From contig CBDDKW010000005.1 in the NCBI GenBank assembly GCA_965230425.1, positions 1 through 64,000 on the forward strand: a stretch of 64,000 nucleotides of DNA. The letters run 5' to 3'. Below are positions 37,469-47,145 of this stretch, piece by piece. Source of the stretch: CBDDKW01 sp965230425 (GTDB taxonomy: Bacteria; Pseudomonadota; Gammaproteobacteria; UBA1113). The notes beneath the pieces were generated by a model that searched no databases, was not told the DNA's origin, and worked only from the letters and a program-made list of their open reading frames with translations. The position numbers were made by a program, and so were the translations under genes. Numbering within the stretch: the stretch's first letter is position 1; each line of letters begins with the position of its first letter.

Positions 37469-37479
37469 AGTGGGTTTTG

Positions 37480-37962
37480 ATGAAACAACATAGTCAGATA
37501 ATCACAGGCACAATGATTTCAAGGCTTATTGATAACGATCCTATGGCTGATAATGATATATTACAATCGAATGAAAAAACTATAACAACAATACATGCAG
37601 AAGTAAGAGATAATTTAGAGGCATTACTTAATTCCCGAAAATCTTATGTAGACTGGCCTAAATCTTTGTTGGAGTTAAAGAGGTCGCATTTGAATTACGG
37701 AATTTTAGATTTTGTTGGTGCAAGCTTTAGTAATAGAGCCGAACAATTATCGTTATGTAATGACATAAAATCAACAATTGAATATTTTGAGCCACGATTA
37801 TCCAATATTAGCGTGACAATGGTCGCTAATGATTTAGATATTGAGCGCGAATTAAAAATACGTATCTCTGCAGTACTTAATATTGCAGCAGAACCGGTAC
37901 AGACAGTGTTTGAATCAACATTGGATATATTGACACACCAGTTTTTGTTCAAGGATTATTAG
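37480..37962 (+). CDS. tssE: TssE (gp25-like) baseplate protein
   Basis: TssE is the gp25-like wedge subunit that starts sheath assembly. The gp25 region is at about residues 35-155: VRDNLEALLNSRKSYVDWP, LNYGILDFVGASF, TIEYFEPRLSNISV. The ATG at 37480 is preferred to an in-frame TTG three bases upstream. The protein has 160 residues. It lies 11 bases after the TssC paralogue and 1 base before tssF. The classic EARL motif is not obvious. Confidence 0.88.
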   Translation: MKQHSQIITGTMISRLIDNDPMADNDILQSNEKTITTIHAEVRDNLEALLNSRKSYVDWPKSLLELKRSHLNYGILDFVGASFSNRAEQLSLCNDIKSTIEYFEPRLSNISVTMVANDLDIERELKIRISAVLNIAAEPVQTVFESTLDILTHQFLFKDY

Positions 37963-37963
37963 G

Positions 37964-39796
37964 ATGGATGAAGAATTATTAAAATACTACAATCAAGAGC
38001 TGGCTTATTTAAGGAAACAAGGAACTAAGTTTGCTGAGGCCTATCCTAAAATCGGTGGGCGTTTGAAATTGGGTGCAGACAATACAGATGACCCATTTGT
38101 AGGGCGGATGGTTGAGTCATTTGCTTTTTTAAGTGCCCGTTTACAATGCAAATTAGATGAGCAGACAGATGAATTAGCGGATGCTTTCATCAATCTCATG
38201 TATCCACATTATGAATTGCCACTTCCAGCTTATACTATTCTCAAATTTGAACCTAAAAAGAGTAGTGATCAGTGTACCACGATCCCGCGTAATACAAATT
38301 TAGCAGCTCAATTGAACGATACTACATGTACATTTACCACAAATTATAAGACTAAGGTTTGGCCTATTTCTATTACAAAACTGCAATATCAAAAAGACAT
38401 CAGTAATTTGCGCGATGATATTGACTCACAGACTAAAGCATGTCTAGCATTTGAGTTTCAGTCTTTAAAAAATGGAGTAAATGTGAGTGAATTGAAGATC
38501 GATAAATTACGTTTGTATATGAATATTGGTAGTATATTCGCACAAACTTTATTAGCACGACTACACAATAATGTTGACTCAATTATTTTAATGAATTCCA
38601 ACGATGGGTCTCAGATAATTAAATTAGATGCTAGATCACATTTACGGCCTGTGGGTTTTGCTGATGATGAGTTCTTATTGCCATATCCTGCTCACGTGCT
38701 GACTTCATTTAGGCTATTGACGGAGTACTTCGCATATCCTGAAAAGTTTTATTTTATCGATATTATTAATTTACATAGACATATTCCACATCAATGGGGT
38801 GATTCTTTTAAGTTGTATCTATTATTTAACCAGTATGACACTGAGCTGGTCGATGTTATTGATATGCATAGTTTGCAACTGGGGTGTACGCCGGTACTAA
38901 ATATTTTTGAAAAACAAGCTGAAACTATACGTGTTGATAATACCCAATATGAATACCAAGTCATTGCTGATCATACGGCACAAACTGAGCAACTCGAAGT
39001 CTACCAAATTCAAGGTATCGATTTAGTGAGTGCAAGTAATAAGCATTACTATTGCCTGCCATATTTCTCTCGCAGCTTTAATGATGCAGAACAAACAAAA
39101 GGTATTTATTGGACAGCTCAGCGTAAGACTTGTGCAAGCTTAGGAGAGTATCATCTGCCTGGACATGAGACCTTCGTACGTTTGAACGATACTGATTTAG
39201 ATCCTGGTGATGCTAATCATCTATTATTAGCTCCACAAGTGTTGTGTACTAATAGGAATATGGCGTGTACATTACCCTTTAGTAGTAACGGGCTTACGTG
39301 GTCATTTACCCATGGTCAGCATGAGTTAATAAGTGCCACCCGTGCACTCCGGTCAATTTCTCAAACGCGCTACCGTAAGAATGAACTTAGTAAGCGTAGT
39401 GATATTATTGGCCATGTAGCTATGAATCACTTTGGGTATGGCCATGATAATGAAAATTTAGCTATGCTTAAGAGCGCTTTAAAACTATATTGCTATGATA
39501 GTGAACATGATAGCTTACTACTGACAAAAGGCATATCTGCTGTTCATACAAAAAAAATAACCCAACGACACTTATTGCAGGGTAAGTATACTTTTTGTTC
39601 TGGTATTGAGTTTTGCATAGAAATAGATACGGATTATTTTCCTATTTACTCTGCCTATTTATTTGGTTGTGTTATGCATCATTTTTTGAATGGACAGTGC
39701 TCAGTAAATTCGTTTATTAAGTTAATCATACAAAGTAAACAAAAAGAGGAATTATACCAATGGCCAGTGAGCTTAGGTCAGAAGTCAATGCTGTAG
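37964..39796 (+). CDS. tssF: TssF (ImpG/VasA) baseplate protein
   Basis: The N-terminus (LLKYYNQELAYLRKQGTKFAEAYPKIGGRLKL) and RMVESFAFLSARLQCKLDE are the TssF signature. TssF forms the baseplate wedge with TssE, TssG and TssK. At 610 residues the length is normal. Its 3' end overlaps the tssG start by 37 bases, so the two are translationally linked. Confidence 0.95.
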   Translation: MDEELLKYYNQELAYLRKQGTKFAEAYPKIGGRLKLGADNTDDPFVGRMVESFAFLSARLQCKLDEQTDELADAFINLMYPHYELPLPAYTILKFEPKKSSDQCTTIPRNTNLAAQLNDTTCTFTTNYKTKVWPISITKLQYQKDISNLRDDIDSQTKACLAFEFQSLKNGVNVSELKIDKLRLYMNIGSIFAQTLLARLHNNVDSIILMNSNDGSQIIKLDARSHLRPVGFADDEFLLPYPAHVLTSFRLLTEYFAYPEKFYFIDIINLHRHIPHQWGDSFKLYLLFNQYDTELVDVIDMHSLQLGCTPVLNIFEKQAETIRVDNTQYEYQVIADHTAQTEQLEVYQIQGIDLVSASNKHYYCLPYFSRSFNDAEQTKGIYWTAQRKTCASLGEYHLPGHETFVRLNDTDLDPGDANHLLLAPQVLCTNRNMACTLPFSSNGLTWSFTHGQHELISATRALRSISQTRYRKNELSKRSDIIGHVAMNHFGYGHDNENLAMLKSALKLYCYDSEHDSLLLTKGISAVHTKKITQRHLLQGKYTFCSGIEFCIEIDTDYFPIYSAYLFGCVMHHFLNGQCSVNSFIKLIIQSKQKEELYQWPVSLGQKSML

Positions 39797-40785
39797 TTGA
39801 ACTACAACATAGTGCTAAAAACTATTCTTTTTTTCAATTGACTCGTATATTAAAAAGACAGCCGATATCAGGCAGGTGCGCGTTATCTTTGAATTTTAAT
39901 GCTGCTCTGAACTTTGCACATCAGACGCATGAAATAAATGCATTAGTAGCAGTTGCTGATAATATCTATAATGTTGTCGTGAATTTTATTGGAATATTGG
40001 GATTATCAGGTGCCTTGCCCGAATTATATACTGAACTGGCACTACAACGGCAAACTCAAAAAGACACCGGATTAGTTCACTTTATAAGTATTTTTGAAAG
40101 CCGCTTAATTCACATATTCTATGAGATATGGCAACGTAATCAGTTTTATGTAAGTTATTTACAATCAATGAGTTATAACATTAGTAACAGAGGATTGCAC
40201 TTAGCTGCTGCATTATCAGACAGTGACAATATTAAAACCTTGACAAAGGAAGCTACATTTTTTTATTCAGGGTTATTTTCATATAAATCGCGTCCACGAG
40301 AAGGGTTACGAATTTTACTGAGACATTACTTCAATTTGCCAATACAGGTATATAATTTTACTGGTAACTGGCTAGCTATAGAAAAGAGTCAGCGAACTCA
40401 TTTAGTACAACACCAACAACAGGGTTTTAACCGGTTAGGTCAGAGTGCTATATTAGGTAAGCGTGTTTGGCATACACAAGACAGTTTTACAGTGCATATT
40501 GGCCCCATGAATGATTACCTATTTAATTCTCTTTTACCGAACACAGGCAAAATGCAAGTGATTATTAATCTTATTAAAGATTATGTGGATAGTTTTCTTA
40601 ATGTTGTGATTATTTTAGAGCATGAAAAAGCAACAATTAAACCAGCAAAATTAGTTAGAAACCAGCCGCTTTATTTGGGATGGAATGCTTGGCTATTGAA
40701 AAATAATAGAAAAAATTTACAGTCAAGAGTGAAGTTTGATTGCGATAAAAAACAGGAGTTCTCAGTTACAAAAAATAGTTTATGA
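39760..40785 (+). CDS. tssG: TssG (ImpH/VasB) baseplate protein
   Basis: TssG is the smaller wedge partner of TssF. The family pattern is seen in the N-terminal AKNYSFFQLTRILKRQ, in the central NFIGILGLSGALPELYTEL and HFISIFESRLIHIFYEIWQRNQF, and in the later GQSAILGKRVWHTQDSFTVHIGPM. Length 341 residues. AGAGGA precedes the ATG inside the tssF 3' end. It ends the tssEFG operon; a 545-base gap follows. Confidence 0.94.
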   Translation: MASELRSEVNAVVELQHSAKNYSFFQLTRILKRQPISGRCALSLNFNAALNFAHQTHEINALVAVADNIYNVVVNFIGILGLSGALPELYTELALQRQTQKDTGLVHFISIFESRLIHIFYEIWQRNQFYVSYLQSMSYNISNRGLHLAAALSDSDNIKTLTKEATFFYSGLFSYKSRPREGLRILLRHYFNLPIQVYNFTGNWLAIEKSQRTHLVQHQQQGFNRLGQSAILGKRVWHTQDSFTVHIGPMNDYLFNSLLPNTGKMQVIINLIKDYVDSFLNVVIILEHEKATIKPAKLVRNQPLYLGWNAWLLKNNRKNLQSRVKFDCDKKQEFSVTKNSL

Positions 40786-41330
40786 TCACCTTGCGTTACA
40801 CCGAATAATGCGCTTAAATGCATAAATAAAGGTGTTTCACATAAAGGTAAAAAAATATGTGCGCACCTTTTGTGACATGTGCATGGCGTTGTTCAATGTC
40901 ATCTACTGATTGTGTGAATGATAAAGTATTTGTGATATATCAATCACTCTACTCAAGATGCAGATTAGTAAAAACAAATTAATTTAACTTGACTTGCCCA
41001 GCGAAATGTTACAAGGAAATAAATTAACATCATATATATTGAGAATATATCATAGTCTCTCGTATTTAGGGTTTTATAAGACGGGAGTTTTTTTCTGAAG
41101 ACTTTAAATTGCAGATAATAGCCTAGCTATTAGCAAGTTTTAAAGCCCTTAACTGATGGAAAATAATACTTATGAAATCCTAAATATGAGAGACTATGAG
41201 TAACCATGCCAAACAGATATGTATAATTATTCAGTTTAAGGTATAGTTGCTTATAATGTGTGGTGTATTGTAGCTGTTTTCTCATTTAGAGAAAACAATG
41301 TCGATTTTAATGACTAGATAGGAGAAAATT
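40786..41330. other. Intergenic gap before hcp with a MITE copy
   Basis: No gene is visible. The inverted-repeat element at 41049-41200 fills part of the gap. TATAAT at 41252-41257 could be the -10 box of an hcp promoter, without an obvious -35 partner. AGGAG 9 bases upstream of 41331 is the hcp ribosome binding site. The long leader fits a separately controlled, highly expressed hcp. Confidence 0.4.
41049..41200. mobile_element. MITE-like element, copy 2
   Basis: This is a diverged copy of the 158 bp family, about 152 bp long. The ends read CATAGTCTCTCGTATTTAGGG and its inverse CCCTAAATATGAGAGACTATG, with paired changes in both arms relative to the other copies (GTCTCTC/GAGAGAC in place of GTGTCTC/GAGACAC). 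TA follows the right end at 41201-41202; the left TA is less clear. Internal arms around GAAGACTTTAAATTG and GTTTTAAAGCCC are partly decayed. No coding capacity. Confidence 0.8.
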
Positions 41331-41828
41331 ATGTCAACAAATCAACCAACAATTTATCTGGAGTATCCAGGTTTAAAAGGAGACGTTAGCGCAAAAGGCT
41401 TTGAAAATCTTATTCAAGTATCAAGCGCTGATTTTGGTATTGCCCGTAATTTCAATACGCAGATAGGTGGAACAACTTCACGTGAAGCCACTACGCCAAA
41501 CGTGAAGCACATTACATTAACAATGCGGCCTTCATCAGTAACCCCGCACTTTTTCATAAAATCAGCAACAGGTAAAGCTGATGGTGAAGCAAAAGTTCAT
41601 TTTGTTAAGTCGGGTGATCAGTTTAATCCATTTTTGACGCTAACACTTAGCGACGTCATCGTCACAGGGTACGATTTGTCTCAAGCAAAATCAGAAAATA
41701 TCCCTGAAGAAACTATACAATTGAATTTCACTAAAATTGAATCTAAGTTTACGCCATATGATGCTGAGGATAAGCCAGGTAGCCCCATCCCTGCTGCTTA
41801 TGACTTAACAACTGGAACAGCAGCGTAG
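41331..41828 (+). CDS. hcp: Hcp (TssD) inner tube protein
   Basis: Hcp hexamers stack to form the injected tube. The sequence (IYLEYPGLKGDVSAKGFENLIQVSS, FNTQIGGTTSREATTPNVKHITLTM, NPFLTLTLSDVIVTGYDLSQAK) matches the family; 165 residues is the normal length. No extended C-terminal toxin is present. Strong AGGAG lies upstream. It is followed by the nuclease VgrG gene 256 bases later. Confidence 0.96.
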   Translation: MSTNQPTIYLEYPGLKGDVSAKGFENLIQVSSADFGIARNFNTQIGGTTSREATTPNVKHITLTMRPSSVTPHFFIKSATGKADGEAKVHFVKSGDQFNPFLTLTLSDVIVTGYDLSQAKSENIPEETIQLNFTKIESKFTPYDAEDKPGSPIPAAYDLTTGTAA

Positions 41829-42084
41829 CTATATTGACTGCGCATAAGTTGATAGTAGTGCTTTTCCAATTAAAAAGTTTATTGAGTAATGTCGAATTGC
41901 TAGCCATCTACAGCAGCATGAATTAATTTTATAAACTCTATTAAGAGACTACTTTTACTATATCTAAAAAGTACATACTAATGCTAATAGATTATGCGCA
42001 GTTTTTTTAATTTTTGTATAGTCAAGTTTCATACTATTTATTGTATATTTTTAAGCAATAGCATTAATCTTGCTAAGGTCGCCC

Positions 42085-44355
42085 ATGGTCGAATATTCAA
42101 TCCAACACTCTAGTTTCACCTTTAAGCTTCCCAGCTTGAAGATCTCAGGGGATATTTTGAATTTAATGGGTAAAGAGGCGATTAATTATCCATATCACTA
42201 TAATGTGATAGTCAAAGTTTTAGGCGAGGTAAATATTCAAGCCTGGCAACAGCAGAACGTAGAGTTATATTTGCAAAATGCTGCAGGTGACGAGCGTATA
42301 CTTGGTGGTATCATTAACCGGGTGCGACTATTACACGAAGGTAGGCGAGAAGATGTACATTATGAATTCCGGATGGTATCGCCCTTATGGTACCTATCAA
42401 AACAATCACATAATCGCTTATTTAGGCAAGTCAATCGACTCACACTGGTTCAACAATTATTACATGAAAGCTATCAAGGTGCTCTAATATTGAATATTGA
42501 CGATGTACGCCCAGTGTTAATGAAAATGGAGCCGCTCATTCAACAATACCAAGAAGATAATTTAAGCTTTATGACGCGGCTCTTACAAAGTGTGGGTGTA
42601 AATTATTTAGTGAGTTATGACGATTCGCAGTATAAGTTGCGCTTCTTTAGTACATTATCACAATTGCCTGTAAAAGTAGTGAATATATCGCCGATTCATC
42701 GAGGCGAGGCAAGCCCCCAGGCTTCTGAACACAGTGTGCTATTGTCCAAGCAGCATCAAGTTATTGATTATAAGCCCACTAATCCACACAGCACATATAC
42801 AGCCAGGTCGCTATTTAGTCAACCTGCTGAAATTGCGGAATCGACCTGTTTGGTATCAACTTCCCATGTTATTTACCCTGGGGAAATAAGCACACAATCA
42901 GAAGGTGAACTCAGGGTTCAGCAAGCTTCTGATAATGCCCGTCAAAAGCTGGATAGAGTAACAGGACATAGCACCGCTCTAGGTCTCGCACCGGGTATGA
43001 TTGTACACCAAGGAGGCGACACACTCACCCCAGTAGCGCAAGTCACACATACATTAGCTTCATCCATGACTGCATCATCAGAGTCAGGTAGACACTATGA
43101 GAATAGGTTTACCGGAATAGGAGCAGAGCTTGATTTTAAGCCAGGCTATGGTGATGATATTAAGGTTGTTGGTTTGCAACGGGGGTATATTGCTGCAGAG
43201 GAAGGATCAGTTAAGAGCAATCTGCTTAGCAGCGTACCAGTGAAGCTAACCTGGCACGGAGAGGATGACTACATACCCAATGCACGCGTAGGTCAGTTAT
43301 TATCAGGAGTAAACTATGGTAGCCAATTTATTCCTCGGGGTCAGGATTCAGTTTTTGTCAGTTTTGGCCATGGGTTGCTAAACCGGCCCATGATAACGGG
43401 TTCGCGGCATACCGTGAGCCAACCGGCAACTTATGATGCTGCAGAAGAGCCGCATCGCATAGGTATAAAGAGCCAATTATTAAATGGTGACAGAGGCCAT
43501 GAGTTGACCTTTGATGATACTGATTCAGCAGAAACACTCAAGATAGTAGCACAAGGTGCTTATAAAACAGAAGCAGGAGCAGCCGCAGGTATTGACGTCA
43601 CAGACGATGAAGGCATACAGACACAACAGAGCAATGAGGTGAGTAGTCAAACCTACCGATTACAATCCAATGCACCAATTAGTTTAAGCGGAGGTAGTAG
43701 CCAGGTACAGATACAGCCGGATAAGGTTGTGATACACGGAGCGACGTTTACATTTACCCAGTCAGACATCGATGAAATATATCACACTGCCTTCGGTATC
43801 GCTTTATCGACAAGCTCCATAGGCGGAGAAAAGACTCTCGCGGAGGTACTTGATACAGTTGAATCAGCCAGCGGAAAAGTATACAAGTGGACTTTTAAGC
43901 AAGGTAAGCCATTATATAGTCACCGAGCTACATTAAAAGGAGTAGACACGGGTACCCTGAGTTATGCAGAAAAAGGTACTTTAGGTGAAATGCGCACAGC
44001 CTTAGCGATGCAGAAAGCCGGATTTGAAGAATTACCAGCCAAGCTACCGAAAAACAATGGATTTGATGGGGTATGGGTGAAGCGAGATGCTAGCGGTAAG
44101 GTGGTGGATATTATTATATCTGAATCGAAGTTTGCAGCCAGTGGGCGGGGTAAGTTGAGTGAGACGATGAATATGGGAAGGCAAATGGATGATAAGTGGA
44201 TAAGGTTGAATATTGAAAACATGGTATATGCAGATGATCCCGAAATAAGTAAAGTGGGAACTTTTCTATCAGATAATTTCGATTTGATACGTAAGAAAGT
44301 AGCGGTAATAGATAAATACGGAATGCAAAAATTCAATAAGTTAAAAGTGAGATAG
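42085..44355 (+). CDS. vgrG: VgrG with C-terminal PD-(D/E)XK-like nuclease toxin domain
   Basis: Residues 1 to about 590 form the VgrG spike (EDNLSFMTRLLQSVGVNYLVSYD, GSQFIPRGQDSVFVSFGHGLLNRPMITGSRH). A linker of about 40 residues follows, then a toxin domain at about 630-756. It contains GEMRTALAMQKAGF, NNGFDGVWV with Asp661, ISESKF with Glu680 and Lys682, and Gln700 in GRQMDDKWI. The D-X18-E-X-K arrangement is that of restriction-endonuclease-like toxins, so DNA or RNA cleavage in the target cytoplasm is predicted. ATG at 42085 has AAGG upstream. The immunity gene begins 5 bases after the stop, and an orphan copy of the toxin domain lies 0.8 kb downstream. Confidence 0.9.
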   Translation: MVEYSIQHSSFTFKLPSLKISGDILNLMGKEAINYPYHYNVIVKVLGEVNIQAWQQQNVELYLQNAAGDERILGGIINRVRLLHEGRREDVHYEFRMVSPLWYLSKQSHNRLFRQVNRLTLVQQLLHESYQGALILNIDDVRPVLMKMEPLIQQYQEDNLSFMTRLLQSVGVNYLVSYDDSQYKLRFFSTLSQLPVKVVNISPIHRGEASPQASEHSVLLSKQHQVIDYKPTNPHSTYTARSLFSQPAEIAESTCLVSTSHVIYPGEISTQSEGELRVQQASDNARQKLDRVTGHSTALGLAPGMIVHQGGDTLTPVAQVTHTLASSMTASSESGRHYENRFTGIGAELDFKPGYGDDIKVVGLQRGYIAAEEGSVKSNLLSSVPVKLTWHGEDDYIPNARVGQLLSGVNYGSQFIPRGQDSVFVSFGHGLLNRPMITGSRHTVSQPATYDAAEEPHRIGIKSQLLNGDRGHELTFDDTDSAETLKIVAQGAYKTEAGAAAGIDVTDDEGIQTQQSNEVSSQTYRLQSNAPISLSGGSSQVQIQPDKVVIHGATFTFTQSDIDEIYHTAFGIALSTSSIGGEKTLAEVLDTVESASGKVYKWTFKQGKPLYSHRATLKGVDTGTLSYAEKGTLGEMRTALAMQKAGFEELPAKLPKNNGFDGVWVKRDASGKVVDIIISESKFAASGRGKLSETMNMGRQMDDKWIRLNIENMVYADDPEISKVGTFLSDNFDLIRKKVAVIDKYGMQKFNKLKVR

Positions 44356-44360
44356 CTTCT

Positions 44361-45113
44361 ATGAATAAAGATAGTGAGTTGATAATAAGCCATTTGGAAA
44401 GAGCGAGAGAGCGGCTTTCAATTGCCCGGCATAATGCAAATGATAAGGCTAAAGACTGTGCAGGGATGGGAACAAGTCTTTTGGCAATGCATTTAAGGGG
44501 ATTAGGCATTTTAGAATATTTAGTTAACGATAACATAGAAAAATACCAACACTGTTTACAAGAATGCGCAACACTTGAACTAAGTTTGGTGCATCGCTTT
44601 GAGTCAGGCGAACCAATTTCAGAATCATTCGTTTCAATCTTGCTTTATCAAGAATTATTCACTGCTTTAGCATCGAGTAATTTAGAGCTATCAGTAAGAT
44701 TTGCTCACGCAGTAGGCGGCCGCAAGGAGATAGAAAAACATCACGACCATCCTTTTGATCGAGCTATGGGTTATGCATTGAAAGCTTTAGTTTTGGACAC
44801 TGCTGATAAAGCCGAACGAATTCATACACTAAAATTTCGTACGCAATCAGTCAAAAAAGAAGCCAATTTTCAAGGTTATGCAAGTGTCATGGAAGCTATT
44901 GCAAGCAAAGACCAGCAGGCATTAGATAGTGCTTATCCTCATTTATTAAAAAATCATAAATCACACAGTAAAGCAGGCGGTACTTTCAGTAATGTAACAG
45001 ATAAGCACCTCAGCATCTGGGGCATAGGTTTAGCCAACTTGGCTATCTCGCGTGGCTTAACTGTTAGTATCGATGATCCCTTATTACCACAAGATTTGTT
45101 AATAAAAACATAG
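44361..45113 (+). CDS. Putative cytoplasmic immunity protein for the nuclease VgrG (Imm49-like)
   Basis: The 250-residue protein is all-helical in appearance, with no signal peptide, which fits a cytoplasmic antidote to a nuclease. The motifs DRAMGYALKALVL and LAISRGLTVSIDDPLLPQDLL near the C-terminus recall the Imm49 family; I am not certain of that name. The 5-base gap to the toxin-bearing vgrG, and a paralogue that follows the orphan toxin copy in the same arrangement, strongly support an immunity role. Confidence 0.8.
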   Translation: MNKDSELIISHLERARERLSIARHNANDKAKDCAGMGTSLLAMHLRGLGILEYLVNDNIEKYQHCLQECATLELSLVHRFESGEPISESFVSILLYQELFTALASSNLELSVRFAHAVGGRKEIEKHHDHPFDRAMGYALKALVLDTADKAERIHTLKFRTQSVKKEANFQGYASVMEAIASKDQQALDSAYPHLLKNHKSHSKAGGTFSNVTDKHLSIWGIGLANLAISRGLTVSIDDPLLPQDLLIKT

Positions 45114-45128
45114 CACTCGCATAAACAC

Positions 45129-45581
45129 AGTCACCGAGCTACATTAAAAGGAGTAGACACGGGTACCCTGAGTTATGCAGAAAAAGGTACTTTAGGTGAA
45201 ATGCGCACAGCCTTAGCGATGCAGAAAGCCGGATTTGAAAAATTACCAGCCAAGCTACCGAAAAACAATGGATTTGATGGGGTATGGGTGAAGCGAGATG
45301 CTAGCGGTAAGGTGGTGGATATTATTGTATCTGAATCGAAATTTGCAGCCAGTGGGCGGGGAAGGTTGAGTGAGACGAAATGGATAGGCAAACAAATGGA
45401 CAATGAATGGATAGAGGCAAATATTAATAAAATGATTCGAGATAAAGATCCTGAGATAAGTAAAGTAGGCGATTTTTTATATAAAAATTTTGAATTAATA
45501 CGTAAGAAAGTCGCTGTTATAGATAAATATGGCATTCAAAAATTTAATAAAATTAAAATAAGGCAAGTATATGGTAAGTGA
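45129..45581 (+). pseudogene. Orphan toxin-tip cassette of the nuclease VgrG
   Basis: The sequence from 45129 repeats the vgrG 3' end from 43918 almost exactly for about 230 bases, then diverges. It encodes the whole nuclease domain with the catalytic residues kept (NNGFDGVWV, VSESKF, GKQMDNEW). There is no VgrG part and no start codon until an internal ATG at 45201 (MRTALAM). The frame opens just after the preceding immunity gene. The second half differs from the VgrG copy (ANINKMIRDKDPEISKVGDFLYKN), as does the matching immunity gene. It overlaps that gene by 11 bases. It looks like a displaced or silent cassette that could recombine onto vgrG. Confidence 0.85.
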
Positions 45582-46320
45582 AAGAGATTTTCTACAAAGT
45601 CAACTAGACATGGCATTAAAGCGGCTCCCAATTGCTCGACATAATGCAAATGATAAATCCAAAGATAGCGGTGGTATGGGCACGAGCCTATTAACGATGT
45701 GCTTAAGAAGCTTAGGTGTTCTAGAATATTTAGTTAACCATAACATCAAAAAATACCAACACTGTTTACAAGAATCTGTTAACTTAAAAATGAGCCTAGT
45801 ACCTCGTTATGATGCAGGTGAGCCAATATCAGAATCTTATATGTCTATATTGCTGTATAAAAAGCTTTTTGATGCCTTAGCATCGCAAGATATGGCCTTA
45901 GCAGTCAGAACAGCCCACGCAGTAGGTGGCCGCGAAGTGATAGAAAAGCAGCATGATCACCCCTTTGATTTAGCCATAGGTTATGCTTTAAAGGCACTCG
46001 TGCTGGAGAGTGGTGATATGCTAGCACGAGTACAGTTTTTTAAACATCGTAGTTTATCAGTCAAGGGAGACAAGAACTTTCAAGGCTATGCAAATGTCAT
46101 GGAAGCAATCGCTACTCACGATCAAACTGCATTAGATAACGGATTCCCACAGTTGATCAATGAACATAAAAGAGAAAGTAAAAGTGGTATCTTTGACCAT
46201 ACTGATGATGAAGACTTAAGCATCTGGGGCATAGGTTTAGCCAACTTAGCTATTTCGCGTGGCTTAACTGTTAGCATAGATGATCCTTTATTACCACAGG
46301 ATTTGTTAATAAAAGCATAG
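45571..46320 (+). CDS. Second putative immunity protein, paired with the orphan toxin
   Basis: The 249-residue protein is a clear paralogue of the one at 44361 (LPIARHNANDKSKDSGGMGTSLL, HPFDLAIGYALKALVLESGD, LAISRGLTVSIDDPLLPQDLL) with many substitutions in between. The ATG at 45571 lies inside the last codons of the orphan toxin frame. No signal peptide. It would protect against a nuclease variant with the orphan C-terminus, including one made by kin. Confidence 0.78.
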   Translation: MVSERDFLQSQLDMALKRLPIARHNANDKSKDSGGMGTSLLTMCLRSLGVLEYLVNHNIKKYQHCLQESVNLKMSLVPRYDAGEPISESYMSILLYKKLFDALASQDMALAVRTAHAVGGREVIEKQHDHPFDLAIGYALKALVLESGDMLARVQFFKHRSLSVKGDKNFQGYANVMEAIATHDQTALDNGFPQLINEHKRESKSGIFDHTDDEDLSIWGIGLANLAISRGLTVSIDDPLLPQDLLIKA

Positions 46321-46399
46321 CGTCAGTATATAAGTTGTTTAATGCTGTTAAAAATGCTAGATAGCATTACAGTTAAATTTAATATTAAAAGGTAGGAAT

Positions 46400-47053
46400 A
46401 TGTCAACAAAAGCAAGAAAGCCAGCATTATATAATTTTCGTGAGTTTACAACGATTGAGGATGCAAGGCGTGTCACTAGGCAGGGGGCTATCTATTATTA
46501 TATTCTTGGTGTGTTAAATATTGCTGCAATTATTCAGTATCATCGGCCTGAATGTATGGTGAATGGGGTTTTGTTTATCTTATGTGGTTATTTGTTGAAG
46601 CGATATCAGAGTCGAGCAGCAGCAGTTTATCCCTGTATCCCAATCGCGGTGGGGCTTGTTACTAGTATAATAACGGCATTGGTAGTTAGTACGTTTTTTA
46701 TAGCAAGTGTTGTTTTAATGGGAGTGTTATTATTTTGTGGCATACGTACAACGCAAGCGAGCTTTTTTTACCATGATTTGGTGCAAATGCAGGTTAACGT
46801 TAGGAATTTGCTATTAAAATCATTGCTGAGCATACTTTATAGCCTTGTAGGTACGTTAATTTGCTTTGTTTGCATTGTCTTATTTGCATCAGATTTGGAT
46901 GACAAAACTGAGGTTATCTTAATAAGTTTCATGATTTTATTGACTGTAGTTACTGCAACAGTGTGGACTTTTGAAGGATATTTACCCTTTACGAAAAACA
47001 AAGTGGTGTGTACTCGGCAAATAGAAGAAGATATAAATGCTTATGTTGAATAG
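46400..47053 (+). CDS. Multi-span membrane protein at the right end of the island
   Basis: The 217-residue product begins with about 28 hydrophilic residues, then has about six membrane segments in pairs (about 30-50, 53-65, 78-95, 98-115, 137-160 and 170-190). No catalytic motif is seen. AAAGGTAGG precedes the ATG. It is the last plus-strand gene before the cell-wall block and might be a further protective or accessory gene, but no evidence beyond position supports this. Confidence 0.65.
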   Translation: MSTKARKPALYNFREFTTIEDARRVTRQGAIYYYILGVLNIAAIIQYHRPECMVNGVLFILCGYLLKRYQSRAAAVYPCIPIAVGLVTSIITALVVSTFFIASVVLMGVLLFCGIRTTQASFFYHDLVQMQVNVRNLLLKSLLSILYSLVGTLICFVCIVLFASDLDDKTEVILISFMILLTVVTATVWTFEGYLPFTKNKVVCTRQIEEDINAYVE

Positions 47054-47145
47054 GTGTAAGTTTTAAAGAGAAAAATCTCGTCTGCTTGCAGTTAGTTGCT
47101 GTACTTAGTTTGTGTGAGTAAATTTTTTTAGGCAAAAAATTAACT

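Noticed and set aside
42278..42487. Alternative-frame small protein in the nuclease vgrG
   Set aside because: It lies wholly inside the vgrG coding region in another frame, without a start signal.
44333..45535. Minus-strand frames antisense to the toxin and immunity genes
   Set aside because: They recur in both toxin copies only because the toxin DNA is duplicated; their sequences look like antisense shadows.
12580..47053. Prophage or extracellular contractile injection system
   Set aside because: Phage-tail-like proteins (gp27/gp5, gp25, sheath) are present, but so are TssJ, TssK, TssL, TssM and ClpV, and there is no capsid, terminase, portal or lysis gene. This is a T6SS.
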